From positions 198,749 to 262,748 of the forward strand of contig ML682233.1 of NCBI GenBank assembly GCA_007922195.1: DNA of 64,000 nt, in the 5' to 3' direction. Below the pieces are notes generated by a model that made no database searches, had not been told where the DNA came from, and was given only the letters and a program-made list of their open reading frames with translations. The translations under genes and the position numbers were made by a program. Positions 26,840-43,913 of the stretch are shown in pieces (position 1 is the first letter of the stretch; every line of letters starts with the position of its first letter). The stretch comes from Podocnemis expansa. Taxonomy: Eukaryota > Chordata > Testudines > Podocnemididae.

Positions 26840-27298
26840 GTGGCATTGTATATTAATGATGCAATAAAATGCAAAGAAATTCAGAGTGATAGAATTAGCA
26901 GGGCAGAGTCTATCTGGCTCAAAATCACATTGGACAAGAAAGCTACTGAAGTTTCTCCTGGCTTAGTGCTCGGAGTGTGTTACAGACCGCCGGGATCTGA
27001 TTTGGACACGGATAGAGAACTCTTTAAGGAAGTAAAGACTACTGGCAACTGTGTGATTATGGGAGATGTTAACTTCCCAGATATAGACTGGAAGATATGC
27101 ACTAGCAGCAATAAAAGGGCCCAGATTTTCTTGGAGGTGATAGCAGACAAATTTCTCCATCAAGCAGTTTCCAAACCAAGAAGAGGAGACCTGATCTTAG
27201 ACTTGGCATTAATCAGTAGTGAGGACCTCATAGAGGAATTAGTTGTAGGGGACAGCCTGGGTTCTAGTGACCATGAACGGAAGGGTAAACAAAAATAA
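26840..27298 (+). pseudogene. CR1 ORF2 endonuclease fragment
   Basis: A 152-codon frame covers the central APE-type endonuclease motifs, including YRPPG, GDVNFPDIDW and a final SDHE, where family members have the catalytic SDH. The region upstream (WWNSSQDW) is interrupted by a stop near 26808. The frame ends shortly after SDHE by a further change. It is not a complete nuclease. Confidence 0.75.
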
Positions 27299-27570
27299 AT
27301 CTGTGACCAGAGTCTTTGACTGCAAAAGGGCTAACTTCAAAAAATAAAGGGAATTAGCTAGGGAAGTGGACTGGACCAAAGAATTCATGGAAATGAACAT
27401 TGAGAATGCTTGGAACTGCTTCAAAACAAAGCTGCAGGAACTATCTGAAAGCCCAAAGAAGAGGAAAATAATTTCAGGCATGGCTTCTAAACCAAGCTGG
27501 ATTAATGTACATATAAATAGAAAGAAAACACAGAAGGATGAAGTTGGACCACTATACATCCAAGTACTTA

Positions 27571-28919
27571 TGCCTCAGCTATAACATCCTTCCAGTCACC
27601 ATCTACAGTGGGAAAATGGTTCAGATTAGTGAATGAAAAATCAAAATAACAAACTGAAGCTTCATAGAGAAACTACAGAACTGTAATTTCTAAGCGAGTT
27701 TGACTGTGTGAACTCCGGGCTCGATAAGGACTATGCTTTTTTTCCTTTATTACCACTGGTAGTCTGACCTCAACTTCCTCCATTCTGTTCTCCACTGTTT
27801 GAATCTAACCTACTGCGCTGATTTGCTGTAACAGTCTGACCTGATCCTATGACTTAGACGTCCCTGCATATATTTTCTTCCCATTCTGGAAGTTCCCCCA
27901 TCTTCAAAGCATCTGAGGAAGTGGGATTTTCTCCCAGAGAAGCTCATGTAAATAAATAAATTTGTTCATTTTTAAGAGCCACAGGACTCCTTGTTTGTTT
28001 TACTGAACTAGACTGACCCGGGTACACCACTGGAACTTTTTCCGAGATAAAAGTCTGTTTCCAGCAGCTGCCAGGTGGATAGGTGATAAAGAGTCTGTCT
28101 GGAAGGAGATGTCCCATAGGGTTGCTTATGCAAGCTTTGAGTACATTATCCTTCAGAGCCTGGTGGCCAGGAATTCCCAGAGGCAGGGACATCAGTGGGC
28201 ATCAATCCATAAGCTCTGTGTCCTTAATTTATTATGTAGACACCCCCCCCCCCAGTGGAGCTCTGGCAGGGGCAGTTGCTTGTACCTGGGGCCTCTTGGG
28301 GATCTTTTAAATCTCCTGCAGCAACAGCGTTGGGAAATTTATAACTTCATGTGTGGCCTGTGGCCTCCCCAAGCCTCAGTTCTGGTGTCCCATAGCTGTG
28401 GGATTGGTCCCTCGACATCCAGTGAGGGTAAATAGTGTGGGGTGAAGCCCAGGTGGTTCTGGTGATGGCCAAGCTGAAACCGAGGGTTTGCAACTGGGAA
28501 GCTGGCCATCAAGCATGCAGAGCTGTGTGGGAGGAGGGAGAGTAGCTGGCTGAGTTGCTGGAGCGAGAAGTAGCCAGGTTACCTCCATCTGGCCGCACTG
28601 TTCCCCATGGTCCCCTGTCCTGCCATTCCTTCTGATCCCCCACTGGCCCCACCAGAGCTTCTGCCACCCCACACTCTGTCACTGCCATCCACTCTCCACT
28701 CCCCAACTCTCCCCCATTGCCACTGAGAAGTGGGTTTCCCCAAGTGCTACATGAGAGTCTCTGGGGGGCTCCATTGTTTTGTAGGTTTGAGAACCACTGC
28801 GTCTTTGGGGGGTCAGCAGCATCTCCAGTGAGTGTCAGCAGGTTGGCATTTTTTAGCTGGGCATAGGGTCATCTTCCAGGTGGGCACCCAGGCATTGTTC
28901 ATCTGTCCAGTGCTTGGGG
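27571..28919 (+). other. Unit 2 3' flank, no gene recognised
   Basis: It matches 15365-16919 of unit 1 and 38970-40000 of unit 3. It includes an old foldback-family stretch at about 27890-28035. Confidence 0.5.
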
Positions 28920-29045
28920 ACCTGAGCTCATTGGCCATCGCAGTGAGTAGCAGCTGCTGTGAAAGGTCATTCAGTATTTTAAGACATCCACACACCTGGC
29001 AGAATGGGAAGAGACTAGAGGGCTTGCAGCATTTGCAACTGAAAA
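28920..29045 (+). pseudogene. hAT transposase C-terminal remnant, unit 2
   Basis: The frame has LAIAVSSSCCERSFSILRH then HTWQNGKRLEGL, a paralogue of the fragment at 16920-17060 and slightly nearer the hAT dimerisation consensus. Confidence 0.5.
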
Positions 29046-30369
29046 ATTTTCCCTGAAATTAGTCCTGGAAATGCCACCATAGATGCTCCTCAAAGGTGTA
29101 TAACAGGTTGACACCAAGGGTTCCTGATAACAGGAAAGGTGAGGAGTCCTTTCTGGTTTTCACAATTGTGGTTTTACAAACAAGTGAAAAGTTGTGAACA
29201 TCACAATTATCCAAAGGTGCTGTAGGAAGGGGGTATTTGAAAATTGTGTGTAGGTAGAAAGAGTTACTTTCTGCTTTTACAGAACCAAATTGAGTTTAAA
29301 AACTGGTCTTTATCTCCTCACTGTTTAAATGCGCTCCATGTATGGTAAGTAGTTTCATTGTGTAAAGGAGCTTCCAGGGGAGAAGTGCTACCTTCAGCCC
29401 ACGTATGTGCAGAAGCTGCTTGGCACATGCAACCTTCAAACTGTGCCTGAGCAGGGGCAGGTTTGGGGGCTTCTACTGCTAACGTTTATCTTATGTAGCA
29501 AAGACCCTGCCCAAGAGAAAAGCTTGCCTATGCTGCTCTGTTGTCATCCCTTTTTATTTTTATGACATGAGTTTGAGTTGATATGACACGCAGTGGCTAA
29601 TGCACGATTTGATGGTCCTCAGAACCCTCCTAATCTCTGGGTTGCTTTCCCATGTTGTCCAGGCCCCCTTCATGCATGTGCGTGCCCCAGACCAGGTAGG
29701 CCTTTGCAACCACTTCTCAGTGAATTGCTTGTGGCTCCATAACCATATTTATCTTTTATATAGGATTTATATCAATTATTGTCACACACTAGCAAACACT
29801 GCAGCGCCCAAGCATCCCGAATAACTGATAATTAAATAGTGATCTGTGATTGCTCCAGAAACTCTCATTAACAGCACCAGCCATACATTTTTGGTTGAAG
29901 CGAATCGTGACCCAAACAGTTTATAAAATCCATATTTTTCCATTGGCTGCCACCTCCGTTTCCCTGCTGCACCTTCACCTTGAAGGCCAGTTTTTCTTGA
30001 GAGACCCTGAGGGCTAGTTGCTGCTCTGAGGAGTAAAAATACCCAGGATTTGACAGACTTTAAAGGTTCCACGGTGCAAATGGAGGCCTGTCAGATTTGT
30101 GGGGCCCAGGAATGGTGGTTTTTTTCTAGGGCAGGGAGGCAGAGGTGGATGCCACCAGGCCTAGGACCCAGGGATGCAGCTCTGGGGCCATGATGGAGTC
30201 GTTGGGTCCCTGGATTGTCTCCGAGCCCAGACTGCAGCAGCCTGAGCCAGGAGCATCCCCGCTGCTCCATGGGAGCCTGTCCCAGGTTTTCCCGCCATCC
30301 AGCTTCACCCGCCCCGCGTCCCAGCCGCGCCTGCCCTGGCTCCAGGCGCGCTGGGCTCGCTCCGCCGTC
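29046..30369 (+). other. Spacer between units 2 and 3, no gene recognised
   Basis: It matches 17061-18300 without the foldback insertion; the target TTTTCTTGAGAG is present once near 29994. Confidence 0.5.
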
Positions 30370-30665
30370 AGGGGAAGCGGCCTGTCACCTGATTGGCTGG
30401 CCGGTGGGCCCGTCGCAGCTCATTGGTGAGTGAGGGAGGCGGCCCCGGGCTCCTAGGCTCCGAGGCGGGAAGGCTAAGAATACCGGAGTGACTGACTGTG
30501 ATTGGCTGGGGACACAGCAGAGCTGAGCTGCGATTGGTCGAAGCCGATCCTCTCCCTCGCGGCTGCTGCAGAGCTCCGGGCTCTCTCTGCAGCCCCGGAC
30601 CCCTGGGCAGAGAAGAGCCGGAGCAGCCCCCGGCCCGGCCCGCACCAGGGTCTGCGGGGAGGGTA
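30370..30665 (+). promoter_or_regulatory. Unit 3 header: promoter and probable 5' non-coding exon
   Basis: CpG-rich, with inverted CCAAT motifs (ATTGG at about 30391, 30422, 30501 and 30534). A GAGGGTAGGAG stretch near 30660 could be the donor. The conserved TATAAA is at 30863-30868. It is more GC-rich than the other headers. Confidence 0.5.
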
Positions 30666-31237
30666 GGAGACACCCTCAGCCTGGGCCGGGGGAGCTGGGG
30701 AGGGGGGAAGTGGGGGGCTGCCCTTTGGGGTGGGAGGATGGGGGGCTGAAGATGCAGGGGAATGAGGCAGTGTGGGGCTGGGGGACAAGGGTGGGGTGGG
30801 GGGAAGCTCTGAGCCCCAGCAGGGAGGGGGATTTGGCAGGGGGGCAGGGAGACAGAGGCTGGTATAAAGGGGGAGGGGGAGATGATGGTGCCTCCCCCAC
30901 CCCATGGGGTAGGATGTACTGGGGGGGCTGCAGCCCAGCAGCCAGTGCAGCCCCCCCCCCCTTTTGTGCTGAATGGAGGCAGGCAGGGAAGTGACCTCAG
31001 GGCTGGGCAATTCCTTGGCAAATATCAGGAAACATCCTAGCCCGCCTCCACCCTCCTCCCAAATTGTTGCATTCACACCCCTGGGGCAGGAACCGGTTCT
31101 CCCAGGCGGAGGGGGGATGGCCCGAAAAAGGCAGGAGCAGTAAGTAAGGAGAGAGGGTCCCAGCTCCCAGCCAGGCTCAAATCCCTTCCCTGCACCCCTT
31201 GGCAGGCCAGTTGCTATATAGGAAAAAGGTTTAAGTT

Positions 31238-31340
31238 AGAATAGAATCACAGGGTTGGAAGGGACCTCGTGAGATCATCGAGTCTAACCCCTTGGGGCTT
31301 GAACCCAGGACCGTCTGCATATTAAGCAGAGGTGCTGTGG
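31238..31340 (-). mobile_element. CR1 LINE 3' end fragment
   Basis: On the minus strand it ends GGTCCCTTCCAACCCTGTGA followed by TTCTA, the familiar CR1 3' end. It is absent from the other headers, so it inserted after duplication. Confidence 0.8.
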
Positions 31341-31600
31341 TAGAGTCCTGCAAACATGCACATCTCTGTGGCTATCCGCATTATAACCACATTCACAGAT
31401 AAAACACGGATGTCCATGGAGCATTTCTTCAGATACAGGTCCACATATTTTTATCTTTACACAGCTAAAGTCCTGCAAATATGCCGATATCCGCTTTATA
31501 GCCACATCTGCAGATACAACATGGATATCTGCAGAAAATTTCTTGAAGATGGAGATTGGATGCGGATCCACATGTTTGTATCTGTGCAGGGCTCAGTGAC
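31341..31600 (+). repeat. ATCCGC-rich MITE-like repeat, unit 3 copies
   Basis: Two adjacent diverged copies run from AGAGTCCTGCAAACATGC to TGTGCAGGGCTCAG. Confidence 0.5.
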
Positions 31601-31920
31601 TCTCCTGGTAACTGCCTTAGGAGCTAGCAGAGGAAAAGCCAGCTGTTCACTCTGCTGAAGCCCCATGCTATGTGTTGGAGGAGGTCACGCCAAGTAACAG
31701 TGTTGGAGAGGGTCTAGATCTGCTGGTCGGGGCCTGACCTGGGTAACAATAAACTAACAGAGTTTACTCCCACCATGGCTGAGTCGAGAGGCTGGGGGAA
31801 ATTAGTGTGTGAACTGAACTAAAGCCCCTTCTGAAACCTCCCCATTCTCTGCTCATCCTGTCAGGCTGAAGAATCACATTCAGGCTTCACTCCAGATTTT
31901 CCTCAGGAGAGGGCAGGCAA

Positions 31921-37950
<6,030 letters not shown>

Positions 37951-40296
37951 TGTGCGACCCTTGCAAATAGCTTGACTTCTGGTAACCATTCTACTCAGCT
38001 CATGCGTTAGTGATCTACACAACAGAGTCTTTGAATGTAGTGGAAAGTTGAGTGGATCTTCCCATGGTATCAAGCATCAGCAAATCCACACAAGGAAGAA
38101 ACCTCTTAGAGGTTCTCCATCTGAAAACTCTTCTGGGTGGAGCTGAGAGCAGACAGGACAGGAGGTACTCATCCACCCAGAAGGGATATTCTGTCTTTTC
38201 CCCAACCAAGACTGGACATAGTAAAAATATCCATCTCCTAATTTCCACTCATCAGGGGCATTTGGTGTCCAAGGATCCAGCTGTCCATCATTGGGCTGAG
38301 GATACTGACGCAGCCTGCAATCAGTTTCCTCGTGGTCCTGTGGCTCTGCCGGGTCCAAGCATATCCCTGGAGGAGAGGGGCAGCGTGGATCAGCCCGACC
38401 TCCCTGCTATGGGTTTGGCTGCTGAGCTGATGGGGAACAGGCAGTGAAAGGAGAGAAAAACTGCTCCAGCCCTTGCCCCTGCCTGGTTGAAACTCTCCTC
38501 CTTCTCTTCCCCTTCCTGTCTCTGATGGGCTCCCTCTGCCATGGACTGGAGGAGGAGAACACGGAGGCTAGTTTCCACATTCACTCTGGATACTTTCGTC
38601 TTCCACCAGCCCTTGGGCTGGGCTCTGCAGCTGACCCATAACTATTTCTGCTAGACGGAGCTTCCTTGGAGAATGGCAGCTCTCTTGCTACTGTCCCCCG
38701 GGCGCTGGGTTCTGGTAGGCTATTTGTGGAGGGACCAGGAGAGTTGCTTTGGGGCAGGAAGCTGCAGGTGAAGTGGTTGGGGTTGGGAAGCCGGGGGGCT
38801 GGATTCTAGAGTGTTTGGGGCTCCTGGGCTAACCAGAGTGGAGAGCTGAGCCATGGAGAGATGCTGCATCTTATCACTCGTCCCCTCCACCCTTTTCCCT
38901 GCCCCTTCTGCTTTCAGAGGGATACATGCCACAGGGGCTTTCCTAGGAGGCCTACAGATTCCCATCGCTGTCTCAGCTGTATCATCCTTCCAGTCACTGT
39001 CTATAGGAAGAAAATGGTTAAGATTAGTAAGTGAGAAATCAAAATAACAAACTGAAGCTTCGTTGAGAAAGTACAGAATTGGAATTTCTAAGCGAATTTG
39101 ACTGTGTGAACTCCAGGCTACATAAGGACTATGGTTTCTTTCCTTATTACCACAGCTGATCTGACCTCATCTTCCTCTATTCTGTTCTCCACTGTTTGAA
39201 TCTAACCTACTGCACTGATTTGCCTTATCATTCTGACCTGATCCTACTACTTAGATTTCCCTGCATGTATTTTCCTCCCATTCTGTAAGTTCCCCCATCT
39301 TCAAAGCATCTGAGGAAGTGGGACTTTCTCCCAGAGAAGCTCATGTAATAAATAAATTTGTTAGTTTTTGAGTGCGACAGGACTCCTTGTTTGTTTTACT
39401 GAACTAGACTGACCCGGGTACACCACTGGAACTTTTTCCGAGATAAAAGTCTGTTTCCAGCAGCTGCCAGGTGGATAGGTGATAAGGAGTCCGTCTGGAC
39501 GGCGATGTCCCATAGGGCTGCTTATGCAAGCTTTGAGTACATTATCCTTCAGAGCCTGGTGGCCAGGAATTTGCAGAGGCAGGGACATCAATGGGAATCA
39601 GTCAACAGGCTCTTTGTCCTTAAATTTATTATGTAGGCCTGTGAGCGGAGGGTTGGCAAGGGCTATTGCTTAGAAGCTGTGGCCTCTTGGGGACCTTTTT
39701 AAATCTGCACCCTGCCCAGGCCCCCAGCAGCAACAGCGTTGGGAAATTTATAACTGCATGTGTGGCGTCTGGCCTGGCCAAGGAGCAGTTCCGGTGTCTC
39801 ATAACTGGGATCGGTCTCTTGACATGCAGTGACGGTAAATAGTGTGGGGTAAAGCCCAGGTGGTTCTGGTGATGGCCAGGTTGAGAGCCAGAGCTTGGGA
39901 ATGGGAAGCTGGCCACCACCCTCTTCCACCCCACATGCTGTCACTGCCATCCATTCTCCACTCCCCAACTTCTCACCACTCCCCAAGCCCAGGGGTCAGG
40001 CTGGGCCAGGGGGGTCACCTCCCAAGCAGTGTTCCCTCTAAATACTTGTAGACTGTATGCACAAACAATTTCTTTGTGTGCACAAAAGCATTTCTTTGTG
40101 AGCACCAATATTAGCACTATTGAATTTTTTTGTTCGTACTTTATTTTGTTGTGTGCGCAGGTTTCATGACCCGTGTGTGTGTATACATGCGCACAGCTTA
40201 GAGGGAACAGTTGCTCCCAAGTCCCAGCAGCCATGCTGGGGAGCAGGTAAAATGAAGGAAAATAAAGTCTACCATAAATAAAATTCCTAACATGGA
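37951..40296 (+). other. Unit 3 3' flank and spacer to unit 4, no gene recognised
   Basis: Homologous to the flanks of units 1 and 2. It has an old foldback-family stretch at about 39290-39430. At about 40030-40215 a segment with TTTGTGTGCACAAAAGC and GTGTGTGTATACATGCGCAC looks like a separate unnamed repeat. Confidence 0.45.
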
Positions 40297-40733
40297 TCAA
40301 TTAAGCAAATTTTAAAAAGGATAGCCATGTTAGTCTAGTCCAGTGAAAAAAACAACAAGGAGTTGTGTGGCACTTTAAGACTAACAGATTTATTTTTTGC
40401 ATGAGCTTTCGTGGGAGACGATCCCACTTCCTCAGATGCTTCGAAGATGGGGGAACTTACGGAAAGGAATGAAACTAAATGCAAGGGGGTGTAAAACAGG
40501 ATCAGGTCATAAAGTAACAGCAAATAAAGTAACTGCTCTGATTTGCTGTTACTTTATGACCTGATCCTATGTTTTACACCCCCTTGCATTTAGTTTCATT
40601 CCTTTCCGTAAGTTCACCCATCTTCGAAGCATCTGAGGAAGTGGGATCGTCTCCCACGAAAGCTCATGCAAAAAATAAATCTGTTAGTCTTAAAGTGCCA
40701 CACAACTCCTTGTTGTTTTTTCAATTAAGCAAA
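40297..40733. mobile_element. Foldback retroelement, 180-bp inverted dimer with 13-bp target duplication (Penelope-like)
   Basis: The insertion 40310-40720 is flanked by TCAATTAAGCAAA at 40297-40309 and 40721-40733; the unit 1 sequence near 3090 has one such site. Two almost identical arms of about 180 bp (40346-40525 and 40541-40720) face each other around a 15-nt spacer. A single 36-bp extension (40310-40345, containing ATAGCCATGTTAGTCTAGTC) lies on one side only. Penelope-like elements are known for direct or inverted terminal repeats, a short extension of about 34 bp at one end, variable target duplications and hammerhead motifs. No coding sequence is present. The class is inference. Confidence 0.75.
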
Positions 40734-41329
40734 ACCACTAAAGGGGCAAGTTTCAACTGGACAAAAACAGTATAGGCCCCGCTCTTTGTTATTACTTTAA
40801 AATGGGCTGCTGTGGAAAATGAAAAATGAGAAGTGAATTAACTGTTTTCTTTGTTTCTCTCTCTTCATTTTTTAACTTTTTTTGGTACTTTTCAATTCTA
40901 TATTTGAAAATTTCGTTTTTTGTCTTTAGTCTCCTGAATGTTAACAACAGGGTCACGAAAAACTTTCATTTAATGAAAAGCAATCCGGTTTTTGGAAAAA
41001 GAAAACTTTTGGGTGATTTTCCTTATTTGAAAAGAATGTATAACCACATGATATTGCCTAGTCTGAAGGCTGCATTGATTAATCAGTCCCCTTTTCCAAG
41101 ATATAATAGGGTAAGGATGGCTGTATTAAAAGGCAAAATATTTAGACGCTCTGAAGAGAAACCAGAGTGTTTTCTACATTTTCTCCATGTTCTCCAATGT
41201 GCTTTTCAGACCTCCCCGTCCTCCTTTCCGCCCTTTAGCATCTCCCAGCCCTGCCCAGAAGCAGGCGGGATGCGGCTCTGGGGCGATGCTGGGGTCGGCG
41301 GGTCCCTGGCTTGTCCCTGAGCCCGGACT

Positions 41330-41580
41330 GCGGCAGCCGGTCGCTCCTGATTGGTGGAGAGCGGGTGGGCGTGGCCGGCTAGACTCAGAGGAGGGGATGC
41401 TGAGCGCCCCACATTGGCTCTCTCTGATTGGCTGGGAGCAGAGCAGAGCTGCGCTGCGATTGGTTGGAGCGGATCCTTTGTCCCTTGCGGCTGGTGCAGG
41501 GCTCCGGGCTGTCTCCGCTGCAGCCGCCCCGGGCAGAGAAGAGCCGGATCCGGCCCCGATCCAGGGTCTGGGGGGCTAAG
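41330..41580 (+). promoter_or_regulatory. Unit 4 header: promoter and probable 5' non-coding exon
   Basis: Inverted CCAAT motifs (ATTGG at about 41350, 41413, 41427 and 41459), then GC-rich sequence ending GGCTAAG before GTGGGA at 41581. The conserved TATA-like TATAAA is at 41829-41834. Confidence 0.5.
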
Positions 41581-42197
41581 GTGGGACCCGGGTCTGCGAC
41601 CCCCCAGCCTGGGCTAGAGAGCAGGGGCGTGTGTGCGGGGGGGACTGGAGAGAGGCCAGGCTGGGGGGCTGCGCAATGGGGAGGGGGATGGGGGGGAAAG
41701 AGGGTGAAGAGATGCAGGGGAATTTGGGGTTGGGGGCTATGGGGGACAAGGGTGGAGTGGGGGGAAGCTCGAGGCCCCAGCAGGGAGGGGGATTTGGCAG
41801 AGGGAGGTTGGGGGGGAGACAGGCTGCTTATAAAGGGGGAGGGGGAGATGATGGTGCCTCCCCCACCCCATGGGGCAGGATGTACTGGGGGGCTGCAGCC
41901 CAGCAGCCAGTGCAGTCCCCCCCTCTTTTGTGGCCAATGGGGGCAGGCAGGGAAGTGACCCGAGGGCTGGGCAATTCCTTGATAAATATCTGGAAACACC
42001 CTACCCCACCTGCAAATTGTTTCATTCACACCCCTGGGGCAAGAACCGGTTCTCCCAGGGGGAGGCGATGGGGGAAGCACTGGAGGGACCCAAAGAGGCA
42101 GGAGAAGGGAGTGAGGAGCGAGGCTCCCAGCCTGGCTCAGATCCCTTCCCTGCACCCCCTTGGCAGGCCAGTTGCTAGAGGAAAAAGGTTTAGAGTA

Positions 42198-42336
42198 GAG
42201 CCCTGCAAACAAGCAGATATTTGCAAATATCCGCATTATATCCGCATCCACAGATACAACATGGATATCCATGGAGAATTTCTTGCAGATGCAGATCAGG
42301 TGCAGATGCACAGATTTCTATCCATGTAGGCCTCTA
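42198..42336 (+). repeat. ATCCGC-rich MITE-like repeat, unit 4 copy
   Basis: Begins AGAGCCCTGCAAACAAGC and ends GTAGGCCTCTAG. Same header position as in the other units. Confidence 0.5.
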
Positions 42337-43786
42337 GTTCAGAGAACTGCCCCAACCCAGCCCCCCTGCCCCAACTGTAGGCTCACAGCACAAAATGTAG
42401 CCCCCTCCACCAACACAAAATCTTTCCCTGTGCTAGGCCCCGTGCACAAAAACATAATCTCAAGGAGCCCCCACCCTCCACTTCTTTTAACTCGCGCCAG
42501 CTCCCACCCCACTAGGCCCACCACCCGAGGGCCAAGCCTACCTTTGCGCCCTCCATTGTGCTTCCCACACAGGGCAGCAGGAGTGGCAGTGCCGTCCCCC
42601 AGCTCCTTTGGGGGGGGGCTCTATCTGTAAAACAGGGGGCAGGGGTCTAGGGGTGATACTGCAGGTTTTGCTCTGCTAAATTGTCCCTCTGCCCATACCT
42701 AGTGCACACTGCCTCTCCCCCTCCACAGTCTGCCTTTCATGGGGCAGCCTCACTCTCTCAGTGGCTCCTTTCTGCAGCTAACAGGAGAGCAGAGGACCAC
42801 TTTGAAAGACTCCCCTTCCAGGATGTTTTTGGCCCCATGGTCATTGGTTGGGAATCCCTCGGCAAGGACACAGCACCACTCAGCCATGGCTTCTGCTACA
42901 CACCCTCCCCGCCATCCATCACAGTGTGTGCTCTTCCTTCTTGCTAACAAACTGCATAACCGCCCAGCCACTTCTCACCCGAAAGCCACTGTCTTTTGCA
43001 GGGGTGAAAATTCTTTCATTTCTGACCCAGGGCTGGGAACATTTTCCTGACTCCCAGTGCTGGAGTCTGAACCCGCTAGCCAGAAACTACTGAGTAAGAG
43101 GAACAGAAGCTGTTGGGAATCCCAGCCTTGTTCACAGCAGCTCCGCTTTCCAGTATCAGCCTATGAGGCTCTTTGACTCCCTCCTTGCGGCTCTGGACTC
43201 CCACCACCAGCCCCCCAATCCCATCTCACCAGAGGACTGTAGAGGTAGCCCGATTGTGTCTCCAGTCCCCCACCCGCCCCTCCTCCACTGGAGATCCCTG
43301 TCGGCTGTCCACTCATGGCTTTGCCCCAACCCTGCCATGGGGAAACTGTGCACGTAGCCCATGTCAGGCTCCCCACCGCCACAAGGGGACCCTCCTGACG
43401 GCCCACTCCTGGATCTGAGTCCCCCCCGTAGCCAAGAGAACCTGTGGGATGTGCCCTCACCCAGCTCCTACCAGGCACCTATGACCACTGCAGCTCTCAG
43501 AACACATGGATATTGAAGGAATTTTTAGAACTGGCTCTTATCTTTTGCTTGTCGATCTCTGGCCTATGGCTAATGAGAGTGAGACAAAGGAGAAGACCTA
43601 ACTCTCCCCACCTGTTCAGAGGGAGGTCTCTCACTTGTTCCGACCCCCCTGAGGCCTCCTGGCCGGGTCTGGGTGGGATTCTGCTACTGGGCCCTCCCAA
43701 AGCTTCTGTCTCTTTGGCCTTTCTCCCTCATGACTAGTGGGATTGTGGCTGGGGCAGCAGATTGTGAGCAGAGATTTTTGTTTCAG

Positions 43787-43913
43787 ATGCAGGTGACCTT
43801 CGAGGAGGTGGCTGTGTATTTCACCCAGGCAGAGGGGGCTCTGCTGGACCCCACTCAGCGAGCCCTCTATGGAGATGTCATGTGGGAGAACTATGAGAAT
43901 GTGACTGCACTGG
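43787..43913 (+). CDS. Unit 4 KRAB-A exon
   Basis: The 127-bp exon encodes [20 protein letters not shown] through [16 protein letters not shown]. The acceptor is TTGTTTCAG and the donor GTAAGG. Confidence 0.85.

Noticed and set aside
40335..40775. Two similar small proteins encoded on opposite strands
   Set aside because: They are mirror translations of the two palindrome arms of the foldback element, not genes.
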